In this document: positions 10,929 through 21,346 of the stretch, one piece after another
How the letters are laid out: the number at the start of each line of letters is the position of its first letter
Position numbering within the stretch: position 1 is the first letter of the stretch
Assembly (NCBI GenBank): GCA_943704425.1
Contig: CALSCP010002583.1
Span: 16,845-57,431 of the forward strand
DNA length: 40,587 nt
Direction: 5' to 3'
DNA from: Ministeria vibrans ATCC 50519
Taxonomy: Eukaryota > Opisthokonta > Filasterea
The notes under the pieces: generated by a model
What the model saw: only the letters and a program-made list of their open reading frames with translations
The model's database searches: none
What the model was told of the DNA's origin: nothing
Position numbers and translations under genes: made by a program

Positions 10929-12640
10929 TTATTGGAAAGGAGAGGCTCTGGGGGCCCTGGGGGAAAGTGTAGGGGCATCCTTGAAGATAGTGATGGAGCG
11001 GAGCTGGCGCTGGAAGGCAAGCTTGTTGCCAATGATGAGAGGACGCACGGAAGCCTCAACACCCACCTGCGAGCCCTTGTAGATGCCCACTTCATCGGCA
11101 CGCACGCGTGTCCTAATGAACATAGAGACAGAGAGACAGACAGAAAAAGAGAGAGAAAATAATAAGAAAAAAAAATAACAGAATGAGAAAGGGAAGTAAG
11201 AGTGGATGGGAATGGACTGACCCTGAGACGGCGTGGAAGACGCTGAGATAGCGGCGAACCAGACCCATTGTCTTGTAGATCTCCTCATCTTCCTCGCTGA
11301 AGAAGTTGGTGGGCACCTTGGAGCCCTCGAAAGGGCGATAGAAAACGTTTTGCCTAACACCCAAAGCAAGCGACGGTATTAAAATTATTTTATTATTTTT
11401 ATGAAATTGCAGTTTGGAACTTACTTGAAGGTGGCTGAGCCTGAATTGGGAATGATTTGACGTTCGGGGTTTCTCTTGTAGGAGGGAATGTGCGACGTGT
11501 TGGTCTCGAGCACGGCTGCCTTGATGTCCTCGGTCATGTGAGAGAGACTGCGGGTGACTTCGGGGTAGTCTGAGGGATTGGCGATGACGTGCGAGAGGAG
11601 GGCAGTGCGCAAGTCCTCGAGCCAGTCAACGTAGCGAAGCATGAGCTCGTTGGCTTCCGACGCCTATGAAACACACACAAATTAAAATGCGTCGAGAATC
11701 AGAGAGACGGGTCGACACAAAAAAGACAAAGAAAATACCTCGTCTAAGGGCAGACAGTTGACGGAGATCTCATAGACAGCCTTCTCAGGCTCGGTCACGA
11801 ACACACCGCCAAAGAGTTCCTTCTGGAAGTTTCCAGAGGGCTTGCAGTGGGCATAGGAGACGACGGCGGGGGGCGCCAGATGCGCCAGACCCAACACTGC
11901 CTTGTCCTGCTGTGCATCGAAGAAGGCCGGCACGTTTCCGCCTTTGGGCCTCGCATGCGCCACAATTTTGAGCTCGCTGGGGTTGATGTTGACAAAGGCC
12001 GTCTCCTTGGTCATGAACGTGGCCAGCGTCGCCTCCATGTCGACGCGCGCTGCAGAGGAAACACGTTTTTGTGTCAGGCGCAGAAACGAGAAGCATACGG
12101 CCACACGACAGGCACCGCGTCGCATCCAATTAATAGGCGCCCCTCCAAAGCCCAGGATGCGGGGGGTGGCGTACGGCATAGCGTGCGGGTGGAGGCGGGC
12201 AGTCGAGTGGAAAAGAAGGCGAAAAAGACACTGATGCGAATGCTGTAAGCGCCCCTCTGGCCATGGCGAGGCCGGCAGGGCCTTGGCAAGCGTGGCCGAG
12301 GGTGCGGGGCGAAGCGCCAGGCGACGGTGCACAGCGAGAAGTGGCAGAAAAGGGCAAAAGAGCAAAGAACGAGCAACGCGCCAAAACGGAAATGAAAAAG
12401 AGAGAAAGGGAATGGCGCCAGCGAAGGGGCAAGAAGAGAGCAGGCTGCGGTCGGGTCGATGAGGCACAGACGAGTGCGATGAGGCGATGAAACGCGATAA
12501 ACGGGAAAAGAGCAAATGAAGAAGAAAAACGAAAACACAGACAGACACACACACACAGACAGACTCATACCGGCGGCAGTGGAGGAGAGCATGCGTCGGC
12601 TGCCAAAAGCGGCCACGCGACGAAGGGAAGCGGTGAGCAT
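10929..12640 (-). CDS. Predicted mitochondrial protein, family not recognised
   Basis: Exons (minus) 12571-12640, 11739-12049, 11425-11663, 11222-11353 and 10929-11112; 311 residues. The N-terminus (MLTASLRRVAAFGSRRMLSS) is Arg/Ser-rich without acidic residues, as in a mitochondrial presequence. The body contains PSELKIVAHARPKGGNVPAFF, VSYAHCKPSGNFQKELFGGVF, YVDWLEDLRTALLSHVI, NVFYRPFEGSKVPTNFFSEEDEE and LIIGNKLAFQRQLRSITIF. It looks soluble, with no membrane span. Phases join cleanly across all four GT-AG introns, so this is a real gene. I do not recognise the family and assign no function. It faces the hAT remnant upstream and converges on the CAF-1 gene downstream. Confidence 0.8.
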
Positions 12641-12901
12641 GAGTGAGTTGTTGAGTTGAAGGGGGAGAAAAAAATAGTTTTGATGAGATGATTGCTATTT
12701 GATCGAAGTTGAAGGTAACAATTTGTTTTGCACTTGTTCTGTCCACCACCAAAAAACACTGACCAGGATGACGCCCGCCACATGCATATTGCATAGACAG
12801 ATGGGAGTTCCGCGCCTTCCTGCCGCCGTGGTGCGGCTGGTGTCCCGATTAGCAGACGCATTCATACGATCAGTCTGAGGGCACAAACACAGACAGTGCT
12901 G

Positions 12902-12932
<31 letters not shown>

Positions 12933-13084
12933 TCTCTTTCTGTCTCTCTTTCTCTTTGTGTGCGTGCCTTTCTTTGAATCCCTATTCCCTTGCATTCTTT
13001 GTACGCTTGCTGTGACAGCCCATTCCTTATAAGCTCTGTCATTATTAGTTTAGTAACTAATAAGGGTCTATGGGCGCCCCAATT
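12641..13084. other. Gene-free upstream region with CT microsatellite
   Basis: Holds the 5' flank of the minus-strand mitochondrial-protein gene, a (CT)n tract at about 12901-12929 and nothing coding that I can support. Confidence 0.5.
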
Positions 13085-13287
13085 TAGGCCCTCGGAATAC
13101 TAGGTATCGGGCCTGAGAGCCAGAGGTATCGGTATCGGTATCGGTACTGAATTCCCGAGAACGGAGGTATTCAGTAGTACTGGTTTACTGACAAAAAATA
13201 CTGGTACATCTGGACGTATTTTTGAATTTTGAGTGATTAAATGTAACAGTATATTGATAAATCGTGACAAAGAACTCTCGCGGGGTG

Positions 13288-13922
13288 TCATTGGGGAGCG
13301 GGGGGAGATTCTTGGCCGGCCTTAGGACGACATTGATCGATGGTTTGGGGCCAACGGAACGCTGGTTCGCGCCAGAGGTCCGGGTTGCAGGAGAGAAAAG
13401 ACTCCATTGCGACGGACTGTGGGGCCAGCGAGCTGCGCGTCTCGCGCCATATACTTTTTGGAACTTTGTTGGCTCGCTCAACACTGCACTGAGTGGGGAC
13501 AAACGCCGCGATGCGCCGCACTACCCGGCGGAGAACACTATCCGGCTCCCTCTTCCAGAAAGACAGCAATGTTTCTTTGCCGTCTGTGGGTTGCCTGCGG
13601 NNNNNNNTTCTGCGACGACGTAGCCATCCGCCAAGAAGCAAGAGCTCGAAGTCTTACTCTTCTTAGCGGTGCTAGCCATGCGCCAGAGGCGTCTGATGAC
13701 CTCGACGTGTTCTTCGGCCTCGCGCGGAACCGCTTCGGTTTTCGCTTTTGGCGCGGAGTCGACGGTCACTTCCACAACATCGGATTCCACTGCAGTTTCG
13801 TTAGCCGCGGACTCACCGTCGTCGACCGAGATCATTGCGTCGGAGCTGACGCTGCTGGTAGCGTGTTCTGCGCTCATTCTCTCGATCCTGAAATACGATT
13901 TGTCCAGGATCAGAAGAGACAA
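13288..13922 (-). pseudogene. hAT transposase C-terminal fragment interrupted by an assembly gap
   Basis: The part at 13288-13600 carries the hAT dimerisation-like motif (PTQCSVERANKV ... RSSLAPQSV). The part at 13608-13922 is Ser/Glu/Val-rich and ends HVEVIRRLWRMASTAKKSKTSSSC. They are separated by a 7-N gap (13601-13607), so the frame relation is unknown. No DNA-binding BED finger and no catalytic acidic residues are present. Confidence 0.55.
13601..13607. other. Assembly gap (7 N)
   Basis: Unknown bases inside the transposase fragment; the true length may differ from 7. Confidence 0.95.
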
Positions 13923-14353
13923 ATCAAGGGCACAATTCTTGACTTTATCGACTGATCTTCGTTACGAGTACGCCAATATGAAATACAGAGTGAATCACGT
14001 AAGATATAGGAGAGAGTTTATAATGAAATTACTGACAAAAATACCGGTACTGGTATTTAGTTTGATCAGCGGCCTCGCCAGTACGTCCTGTTGATCACCC
14101 CATCACCCTCAGTACGTATTTTCATAGGATTACCGGTAGGTACTCAAAAATACTGAAATACTGTACCTAGTATTCCGAGGGCCTACCGGCCCCATCTTTT
14201 TGGAGTTAGTCCGTGGCGGAAGCATTGTATTACTCTCTTTTATATGTGTATTAATATTTCTCTCTCTCTCTCTCCTTTTTGAGTAAACTTTTCGACTTCA
14301 TTTATTCCTAACAATAATTAATTTATTATTACACCTATTGCCCTACTTTGTCC

Positions 14354-15804
14354 ATGACCACGTGGTCACGTTTGGGCCAGGCGACCAACAGGCGAACGGC
14401 ACAGGGACACTTCAACTTCACGAAAGGATGTGTGTTTTCGCCCGACGGTCTGTGTCTTCTGACGGCCGCTGACGACCGCTCTCTGCGCCTCTACGACCTG
14501 CCCTTGCACGCGTGGACGGCCGCCGGCACCGGTGGTTGTGCTGCGGCGACGGACGCGCCGACGGATGCCTCGGATGCGGAATGCGGTGGTGCGCTGGAGA
14601 CGACGCTGCGAATGAACGCCGGTGCCACCATCACCGACTACTGCTGGTACCCCGCCATGAACAGCAGGGATCCTACGACGTGTGTGTTTGCTGCTGTTGC
14701 CCAGGATCACCCCGTGCAGCTGTGGGACGCCTTTACGGGCCTAGTGCGCTGTACCTATCGTCCGTACAACCATCTCGACGAGGTAACTTGCCTCGTTTGA
14801 CACATTCGACTTGCACACACTAAGCACTAAGCACTAAGCACGACACACACGAAGCACACAAAGCACACATACACACATACGTGCACACTAAGCACACACA
14901 CACTAAGTACACACACGACACACGTCTCCTCTTTCTTAGATCGCCGCCCCCAACAGCGTTGCATTCTCGCCTACAGGCGATCGTCTCTTTTGTGGTTTTA
15001 ATCGCTGCGTGCGCATCTTCCGTACTGACAGGCCCGGACGTGAATGCGATGAGAGAGCCACAGGCACCGCACGAAGCGGACAAAAGGGAACCATAAGCTG
15101 TATTGCATTTCCTGGTGGCGATCACGATCCTCAGCGAGCCTCACGGTATTCTTCATTGACCGACCTCATAATAACAATAATAATGATTATTGTTCTTATT
15201 ATTATAAAAAATTAGTGATTCGTGTACCTTTGTTTGTGGGAGCTACGGTCGTTCGGTGGCCCTGTACGACACACGCTCGCCCAGTACGGATGCCCTTGCC
15301 CTGTACGCCACCGACAGCGGTGTGACACGCGTGGCTATGAGTGGCGATGGGCAGCGTGTGTACGCGAGCCCACGCACCTGTGATGCAGTGCTCTGTTGGG
15401 ATGTGCGAGTGGGCGGTGGACGTGAGCCTATTGCGACCTTTCAACGAGCTTGTGAGACAAACCAACGCATGGGAATGGTTCTTGACGAACGGAGCACTCC
15501 CGAGCTCTGGTGCACGTCCACCGATGGCTCGGTCGCTCGGTTTGATGCAGTTCCAAAGCAAACAGAGAAGGGTGAGCGCCCAAGTTCGACCACGATGCAA
15601 CAAGAGGCCAGTGAGCGTGTAAGTGTTCACCCCCAAGACGCGTGCAATGGCATTTCGTTGCACCCATGGCAGCAAGGAATGGTCGCAACCGCCTCGGGGA
15701 AACGACGACTAATTGCGTGGAGTGACAGTGACGACGAGGAGGACGAAGGGTGTGCGGTGCCTCCTGAGCCAGGCGTCACGGTCTGGCAGAGACAAGACAA
15801 CTGA
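14354..15804 (+). CDS. WRAP53: WD40 telomerase Cajal-body protein (TCAB1/WDR79)
   Basis: Exons 14354-14782, 14940-15145 and 15216-15804; 407 residues, a compact version lacking the long N-terminus of the animal protein. Diagnostic segments: GCVFSPDGLCLLTAADDRSLRLYDLP, VQLWDAFTGLVRCTYRPYNHLDE joined across intron 1 to IAAPNSVAFSPTGDRLFCGFNRCVRIFRT, then RPGRECDERATGT, and CTFVCGSYGRSVALYDTRS across intron 2. These match the YRPYNHLDE/FCGFN signature of WRAP53. In animals this propeller binds CAB-box RNAs (scaRNAs, telomerase RNA) and delivers them to Cajal bodies. The acidic C-terminus is SDSDDEEDEG. Intron 1 holds a CACTAAG/CACA repeat (14810-14915); intron 2 is AT-rich. Confidence 0.88.
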
Positions 15805-15891
15805 CTGCCTTGGAGGCAACTTTTTCATTTGTCTTTGCACGTGTTGTGTATCTTGGTGTACAGTGTAAATGTGTGTATGTATAATTGTGCG

Positions 15892-15954
15892 TTACATAAA
15901 GTCGACGACATCGCCCACTTGAAGGGCCATTGTGCGGTCCGTAAAAGACGGGAG
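15892..15954 (-). repeat. Diverged tandem copy of the last MOCOS codons
   Basis: Minus-strand 15954-15892 reads PSFTDRTMALQVGDVVDFM then TAA. The genuine gene end, 76 bp upstream in gene direction, reads PSDTDRTVTLQVGDVVTFM then TAG. The copies align from stop codon backwards over about 60 bp without gaps. Many differences fall so that the peptide and a stop are preserved. Confidence 0.8.
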
Positions 15955-15967
15955 GACATCATTTTTT

Positions 15968-16497
15968 CTACATGAAGGTGACGACATCGCCCACTTGAAG
16001 AGTCACTGTACGGTCCGTGTCCGACGGAGGCACATGGGAAAAGAGCACACCAAAGAGTGTGCGTCCATCGCGACGACGCACTCGCGATAATGTGCGCAAG
16101 GGCTCTTTGAGCGCCCGCACTGCACTACGCTGGTCCACGCACACCATGGCACAGCGACCACACGGTCCTGCACTCACAAACTCGGCGCTCGACTCATCCT
16201 GGCCACTGATACGCATGGTGTGCCAGTCGTCTTCCGGCACGCGCACAAACCCGCGTGTCTCGGCCGTTAGCTGACCGGCGCTCTCTGTCGAGTTACTTGC
16301 GACAATAATGTTGGCGCGGAATCGATCAATTTCGCTTGCAGCGCTCGCTCCAAACAAAAACTCGTGTGTGTCCTGAAGAACCCAAATTAGTGTGTGCTAT
16401 TTTAGAATGTCATGACGTTTTGGTTTCGTATTGTACCAGAGAGACTACGAGAAACTGGGCTTCGTTTGCGGCCGACAGCGCAAATTCCTGCTGCTGC

Positions 16498-16546
<49 letters not shown>

Positions 16547-18737
16547 GGGAGTGGTACTCTGTGCGCTTGCACAGACGACTCGAGTTCCGATCAACTGAGG
16601 TGCGCACCAAACGACAGTCAACTGTGTCAAGAACGCGTGTGAGCCACTGGGCCACAGCGGCACCACAGTCGAGCACGGAAATGCCATCACCACACACTTT
16701 GGCGTTGAGACGACCCTCCTGAACGACGGCGTGTGAGTCAGTGCTATGGGAAGGATGAGGGGGTGGTCCATTAAGAGGCACGGAGACACTGCCGTAGTCG
16801 GAGCGACCGTTAAAGGTGAGTGTAAGCTGCTGATGATCCGTGTCAATGTGCGGCTGGACCAGTGCGAGTAAGGGCAGTGTCTTTTGGGTGAGTGCACGTC
16901 CATCGCCAGCAACGACCATCCAATGACGATCGTAGCGCAGTCCCGTCGCGTCAATGGGCCAGTGGTCAACTGAGACGGCCGCACATGACTTGACAGGGTA
17001 CACACACAGTTGTTGAATCGTGATCGAAGTCGAAGGAGCAGACCCTGCCACACACGACGACGACAACGACGACAACGACTGCTCATTGGCCAAGTAGCAG
17101 TCACGCAAAAAGGCAACCCATGTGTCGACATCGTCACGCGTCGACATGTAGCCAAACGATACCCGAATGCTCCCAGTTGCTTGTGCCTTCCACTCCCTTG
17201 CTCCACCAGATGTGTCCTTCACTTGCACCACATCTGTGTCGTCCCAGCACACATGTCCCGCGTCCAACTGCGCCTCCACCTGCGCCCCTGTTAGCCCTAG
17301 GGCGTAATGGCATGCACCTGGGTTGCAAAAACACCCCGTGCGCAAGTGGATTCCGTGACCCTGTGCCGTCCTTGCCACACTCGCATACCCAATGGGCGCT
17401 CCCTGGGCATCCTGCAGCGAAAAATTCACCACAGGCCCAAACGAAGCAGCAGCATCACCATCATCATCACCATCAAACACCTCCAGAGGACACCCATCGT
17501 GAATGATGCACAGTGGCACTTCTGTGCTTGTGTGGTACATGGCACGCATGGCATCCACGCAAGTGCGTCTGAGGCGCGCACAGTGTCGCGACACTGCACT
17601 CATCCCGCCCGGAATGTGATGTTGGAGCATATTAAAGCCCGCGGGGAGTGCTGCTGCCCCGTGCACGTTGGGTGTGCCATCTTCAAGTCGCTAGACACAA
17701 ATGGGGGAAGAGTAAGCATACGCTCGTTGTGTCACAAAGTGCTAACTCTTACCGCGACGAGTTGAGTGCGTCGAACACAGATAGGCTCGTCGGCCACCAC
17801 GCCTGCTACTGTTCCTCCGCCAAAGTAGGGTCGCTGTTGCATCATTTCATCCGTGTCGGCACTGTGGCGGATGATCACAGCGCCCAGACCAGTCGGATAG
17901 CCGAACATCTACAGAATGATTGAGCGTCCTCAACGATGGCGTTATTTCCTTTACCTTGTAAAAAGATACAATGGTGAGATCAGCTTGGACGGTGTGCAAC
18001 GAGAGAGGTTCGGTGCTGGCAAGAGCCGCAGCGTCCAACACGACAAACCACGGCTGCGCCGGGACGACTGTACATTTGCGCTGGGACGCCGACGCCAACG
18101 CCGCCGCAGCCGCAGTGAGGTGCACTCCGCTGACTTGTGCAGAGCCGTTGCGCAGTGCGTCGACAACCTTGTCGAGACGACGTACACGACGGCCCGAGAA
18201 GTTGCACTGGCCCGAGAGGACGCAGACAGGGCTTGTGTTGGTGCGTGCGCCGGCGACGGGCGGCTGGGCGGGGGCGGAGGACGGCACGCGAATGTGGTCG
18301 ATGCAAAGGGAGTCTGTTTGGGAGCGCAACGCAAGCTCACGCATGCCCACCACGGAGGTGTGGCTGGCGCGTACGTACGCAAAGAGGCTGCGTTGGTGTG
18401 CAAACGCCGCATCGGCGACGAGGCGCAGAGCGGCGGACGCACCGGCGACAAAGACGCAACTGTGCGTCTGGCCAGTCACGCCGAAATGGTGGAGCACACG
18501 CGCACGCGCCACGGCCATAATGTCCGTCGCAGCACGCGCGCTTTCGGACATGACCGAGTGCGGGTTGCCGAGCAGCGCCGTCTCGAGGAGACGCTGATGA
18601 TCGCGCACTTGCGATCGCGCAAACAGAGTCGCGCCCGAGTGATCAAGGTACGTGTGCTCTGCGAGCAGCGGAAACTCCTCCTTGCGTAGCTTGCAAAGCC
18701 ATGCCTCTCCGTCGTCGTCGTCGTTGTCGTAGTCCAT
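15968..18737 (-). CDS. MOCOS: Molybdenum cofactor sulfurase
   Basis: Exons (minus) 17955-18737, 17753-17908, 16437-17690 and 15968-16372; 865 residues, typical size. The N-terminal NifS-like aminotransferase part has YLDHSGATLF, the PLP-lysine segment TIVSFYK joined to MFGYPTGLGA, YFGGGTVAG, and the active-site cysteine segment HLRTGCFCNPGAC. The C-terminal MOSC part has VYPVKSCAAVSVDHW, GLRYDRHWMVV, ANEAQFLVVS, RFRANIIV and AGPCGRCAMVCVDQ. The enzyme transfers sulfur from cysteine to the Mo cofactor, activating xanthine dehydrogenase and aldehyde oxidase. A poly-Gln run of about 20 (16485-16548) interrupts a loop before ANEAQF. The gene converges on WRAP53. A duplicated 3' coding end lies just downstream. 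Confidence 0.93.
16485..16548 (-). repeat. CAA/CAG repeat (poly-Gln) inside MOCOS
   Basis: About 20 consecutive Gln codons (CAA mostly, CAG at the 3' side) within the MOSC domain of the sulfurase, between TEYHS and EFALSAANEAQF. Confidence 0.9.
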
Positions 18738-19035
18738 TCAAATAAAAATTATAATAAAATTAAATTATTATGAATAATAATTATAATAATAATAATAATA
18801 ATAATAATTATCAGCTCTTGACTCTCTATTTATTTTTCTAATAATGAAGATTACATTCTTGTCTTGAAGTCTACGGCGGAAGTATTGTGCTGCTTTTTGC
18901 TTTGTATGTAGTTTTGTTTTGACATCAAGTACAGCTCTCGATTCTCTATTTTCGTATTATTCTTTCATTATTTTGCTATTCTTTTGTTCTTGTACAATTT
19001 TACTTTCTTTAATGACTGTATGTCCTTTGTGGTTA
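18738..19035. other. AT-rich spacer with (TAA)n
   Basis: Upstream region of MOCOS and downstream of the tectonin-like gene. It carries a TAA/AAT trinucleotide run at 18785-18810 and no gene. Confidence 0.5.
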
Positions 19036-20064
19036 CTAAGGGGCATACGGTGGCGGAGGAGTGTCGGGCACGGCGGGAGGCGGATACGGAGTGTTGACAA
19101 GTCGGTACATTTTGTGATCGCGCGCAACAATGGCAATGGTGCCGTCCGCACCCACGTCGGCATCCACAACGACAATGCGCGCCAGAGCCGCCAGGGGAGT
19201 CCAGCGGTAGACACCGAGTGCTTGGCCCGGAGCGGGCGTTCGCATGTGCGCCTTTCCCTCCTGTGTCCACACGAGCAATTGAGTGCACACGCGCGCTGCA
19301 CCGCCCACCACGTTGCTCGGCGCACCCGCCATCTGTTTCCAGTCGCTTTTGCTTGCAATCCATTCGTACACATGCTTACGCGACTGTCCATTGATCTACA
19401 AATACACAGAGTCAACAAAAACTGAAACAAAGCCAAAAGGTAAAAGTGATTATCGTTCGTCTGAGCTTGAGTGGCGGTCAAGACTCAACGCGTACATCGT
19501 AAAAGTTGTTGTCTGCCGTCGCGATAAAGTGCGACGCTTCGCCGCGGTGCGGCTCCATTCGTCTGAGGCGGGGATTCCAGATCAGGCACTTGTGGTCGGT
19601 GCCAATGGCAGTCACCTTGTCAGCCGACGTGACACACACTCGTCGCACCAACGGCGAGACGACTTCGGCCCAGACTCCGCGAGCAAACCTACCCATAGAA
19701 GGAACAGAGAAAGGCGGTGGTGGTGAGTGTGCTGTGGGGCGCACAGGGAGCGGAGCAAGGGCGCAGTGGCTCATACTGGAACGATCGCAGCTTGTTGTCC
19801 ATGGAAATTGCCCAGAGTGCCCCGTCTGCTCCAATGGCAATGTCAATGGCTTTGCCAAGCTGCGCAACATGCTTCCACAGTGCCACTCGTGGGTCCCAGG
19901 CCCACGGAATGTTCTGAGCGTCGACTGGAAAGAGCGACCGGGAAAGTTTCACATATTTCGCCAAGAGAAAATTTACCCAAACTCATACCGCACACCATTT
20001 GGCCAGAGGAGGCGCAGCTGATGCGCACAGCAGCACCAGGGATGAGTTCAACAACGGGGGGCAT
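19036..20064 (-). CDS. Tectonin-type beta-propeller protein
   Basis: Exons (minus) 19989-20064, 19777-19924, 19496-19688 and 19036-19395; 258 residues. Repeats carry the tectonin pattern: W followed by a GxAxDIAIGADGALWAI segment (KAIDIAIGADGALWAISMD), WAEV...VTSADKVTAIGTDHKCLIWN, and ADVGADGTIAIVARDHKMYRL. Each repeat is about 35-40 residues, giving four to six blades. Tectonin propellers occur in Physarum TECA, fungal and animal lectins, and TECPR proteins, where they bind carbohydrate or lipid or act as autophagy scaffolds. No signal peptide is present, so a cytosolic role is likely. The C-terminus is Pro-rich (PPPAVPDTPPPPYAP). It starts 67 bp from the divergent PI31 gene. Confidence 0.75.
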
Positions 20065-20131
20065 AAAGAGCAAAAAAAAAAAAAAGAGAAATTGTCTAAT
20101 CAGCTCACTTTCACAGTTTTACACACTTTTA
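20065..20131. promoter_or_regulatory. 67-bp divergent promoter, tectonin-like / PI31
   Basis: Only 67 bp lie between the two ATGs. They contain a 15-bp A-run (20073-20087) and a T-rich segment (20117-20130). A single nucleosome-free region must serve both genes, or one promoter lies within the other's transcribed region. Confidence 0.5.
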
Positions 20132-21058
20132 ATGAACTTCGAAGACTCCCTCTCGTTGGCGTTGACGCTGGGACGTGCGTCGGCAGTGGCAAGCGACTGT
20201 GGTGCGATGGCGGTGGCTGTGCATGCAGCGGCCGTCTCGTACGGGTGGCGTGCGGAGGGAGGCAACGGCGAAAGCGTCGCGATGCTTCCCGCATCGTTTG
20301 CCGCCAACGACGGCCGGACGTTCACGCTCGAGTACCGGCGCGACCCCGGCGGCGAGCAGGCGACTGTTCTTGTGGTGTGTGTAGCGCGCGACGCCAACGT
20401 CGTGGTGAGCGTGTGTCGCAACAACGACAATCGCACTGTGTCAGTCGACCTCAAACCGGTCGTGAACTTTGTCAATGCGGCGGCGTTTGCCACCGACAGC
20501 GACTCCTCGTGCGAGCCCGACTACACCAGCACGTACACGCTGCGGGTGCGTACGTTGCCCGACTTGCTCAAGAGTGTGCTTGGGTGCAACAAGAGCGACA
20601 GGAGTCATCCCACGACGACGACGACAACCACACCCTCACCTGCACAGCCTCGGCCGAGTGCACCCATGGCCGAGCCCGACGTGGACCCACTTAGAATAGG
20701 CAGACCCATGTACCCGGGTGGTGTGAATCCCTTCAACGTGGGCGGCGCCGATTTGGATCCGCTTGGTGGTGGACCACTGCATGGCGGACCAGGTGGCGGC
20801 ATGCTGGTGGGTCCCAACCACCCCATGTTTGCGGGCGGCGGCGGTGGCGGCGGCGTAGGAGGACTGGGTATGCCTGGACGTGGTGGTCCACACATGCCGC
20901 CTGGTGTGCCGCCAGGCGCTCGCTTTGACCCGTACGGTCCGCCCATGGGCGGTGGGCCACGGGGCGGACGCCCTGGGCGTGGTGGCCGCGGTGGCATTGG
21001 CGGCGACCCCGATCCGGATCACTTCCAGCCGCCCGACTATGGCAACATGTTCATGTAA
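20132..21058 (+). CDS. PSMF1: Proteasome inhibitor PI31-like protein
   Basis: Single exon, 308 residues, which is the family length. The N-terminal FP domain runs from MNFEDSLSLALTLG to about residue 165. The C-terminal half is Pro/Gly-rich and natively disordered, with the characteristic DPLRIGRPMYPGGVNPFNVGGADLDP motif, and ends HFQPPDYGNMFM. PI31 binds the 20S proteasome; in cells it also acts as an adaptor for proteasome transport and assembly. The Gly-rich tail contains RG/RGG motifs (GGRPGRGGRGG). The gene has no introns, unlike most of its neighbours. Confidence 0.9.
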   Translation: MNFEDSLSLALTLGRASAVASDCGAMAVAVHAAAVSYGWRAEGGNGESVAMLPASFAANDGRTFTLEYRRDPGGEQATVLVVCVARDANVVVSVCRNNDNRTVSVDLKPVVNFVNAAAFATDSDSSCEPDYTSTYTLRVRTLPDLLKSVLGCNKSDRSHPTTTTTTTPSPAQPRPSAPMAEPDVDPLRIGRPMYPGGVNPFNVGGADLDPLGGGPLHGGPGGGMLVGPNHPMFAGGGGGGGVGGLGMPGRGGPHMPPGVPPGARFDPYGPPMGGGPRGGRPGRGGRGGIGGDPDPDHFQPPDYGNMFM

Positions 21059-21346
21059 TAATAAATTTAAAATCTCTCAAACTGTTCCTGTTCGTCAGAT
21101 TAGGATGCGTGTCTATTTGCACTTGTCTCTACAGACACAATTTTAAAGCGTCGTTTTCCGAGGCCCTTGCCTACTGGCTAGTCATCCCAAGTTTTCAAGT
21201 AATCCCAACGGCAACAAGGTGTGTTAGGCCGTTGATTTGGTTGCAGTGCACTTCAGATTTTGAGTTCGACTGGAGTTTGACTTTTTTAGTTCGACTCATT
21301 TTCAGAACTGTTTCATTTCACAATTATTTTTGCGCAATCCCTCGCA

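Larger units (their letters stand above)
13085..14185 (-). mobile_element. hAT-like DNA transposon remnant, about 1.1 kb
   Basis: Inverted ends: 13085-13106 (taggccctcggaatactagg plus ta) is repeated in reverse complement at 14164-14185, 22 of 22 bases. Inside both ends are subterminal repeats of GGTATC/GGTACT type (13126-13146; 14040-14060; 14130-14165). On the minus strand, 13600-13288 encodes a segment like the C-terminal dimerisation domain of hAT transposases (LSFWKREPDSVLRRVVRR, FVPTQCSVERANKV, SLAPQSVAMESFLSCNPDLW). A further minus-strand open segment lies at 13922-13608. The N-terminal catalytic region is absent, so the element is non-autonomous or truncated. Flanks show only an imperfect possible 8-bp duplication (gccccaat / gccccatc). 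Confidence 0.7.

Noticed and set aside
13076-14196. Perfect 8-bp target-site duplication around the hAT-like element
   Set aside because: Flanks (gccccaat and gccccatc) match at only 6 of 8 positions and do not sit exactly at the inverted ends.
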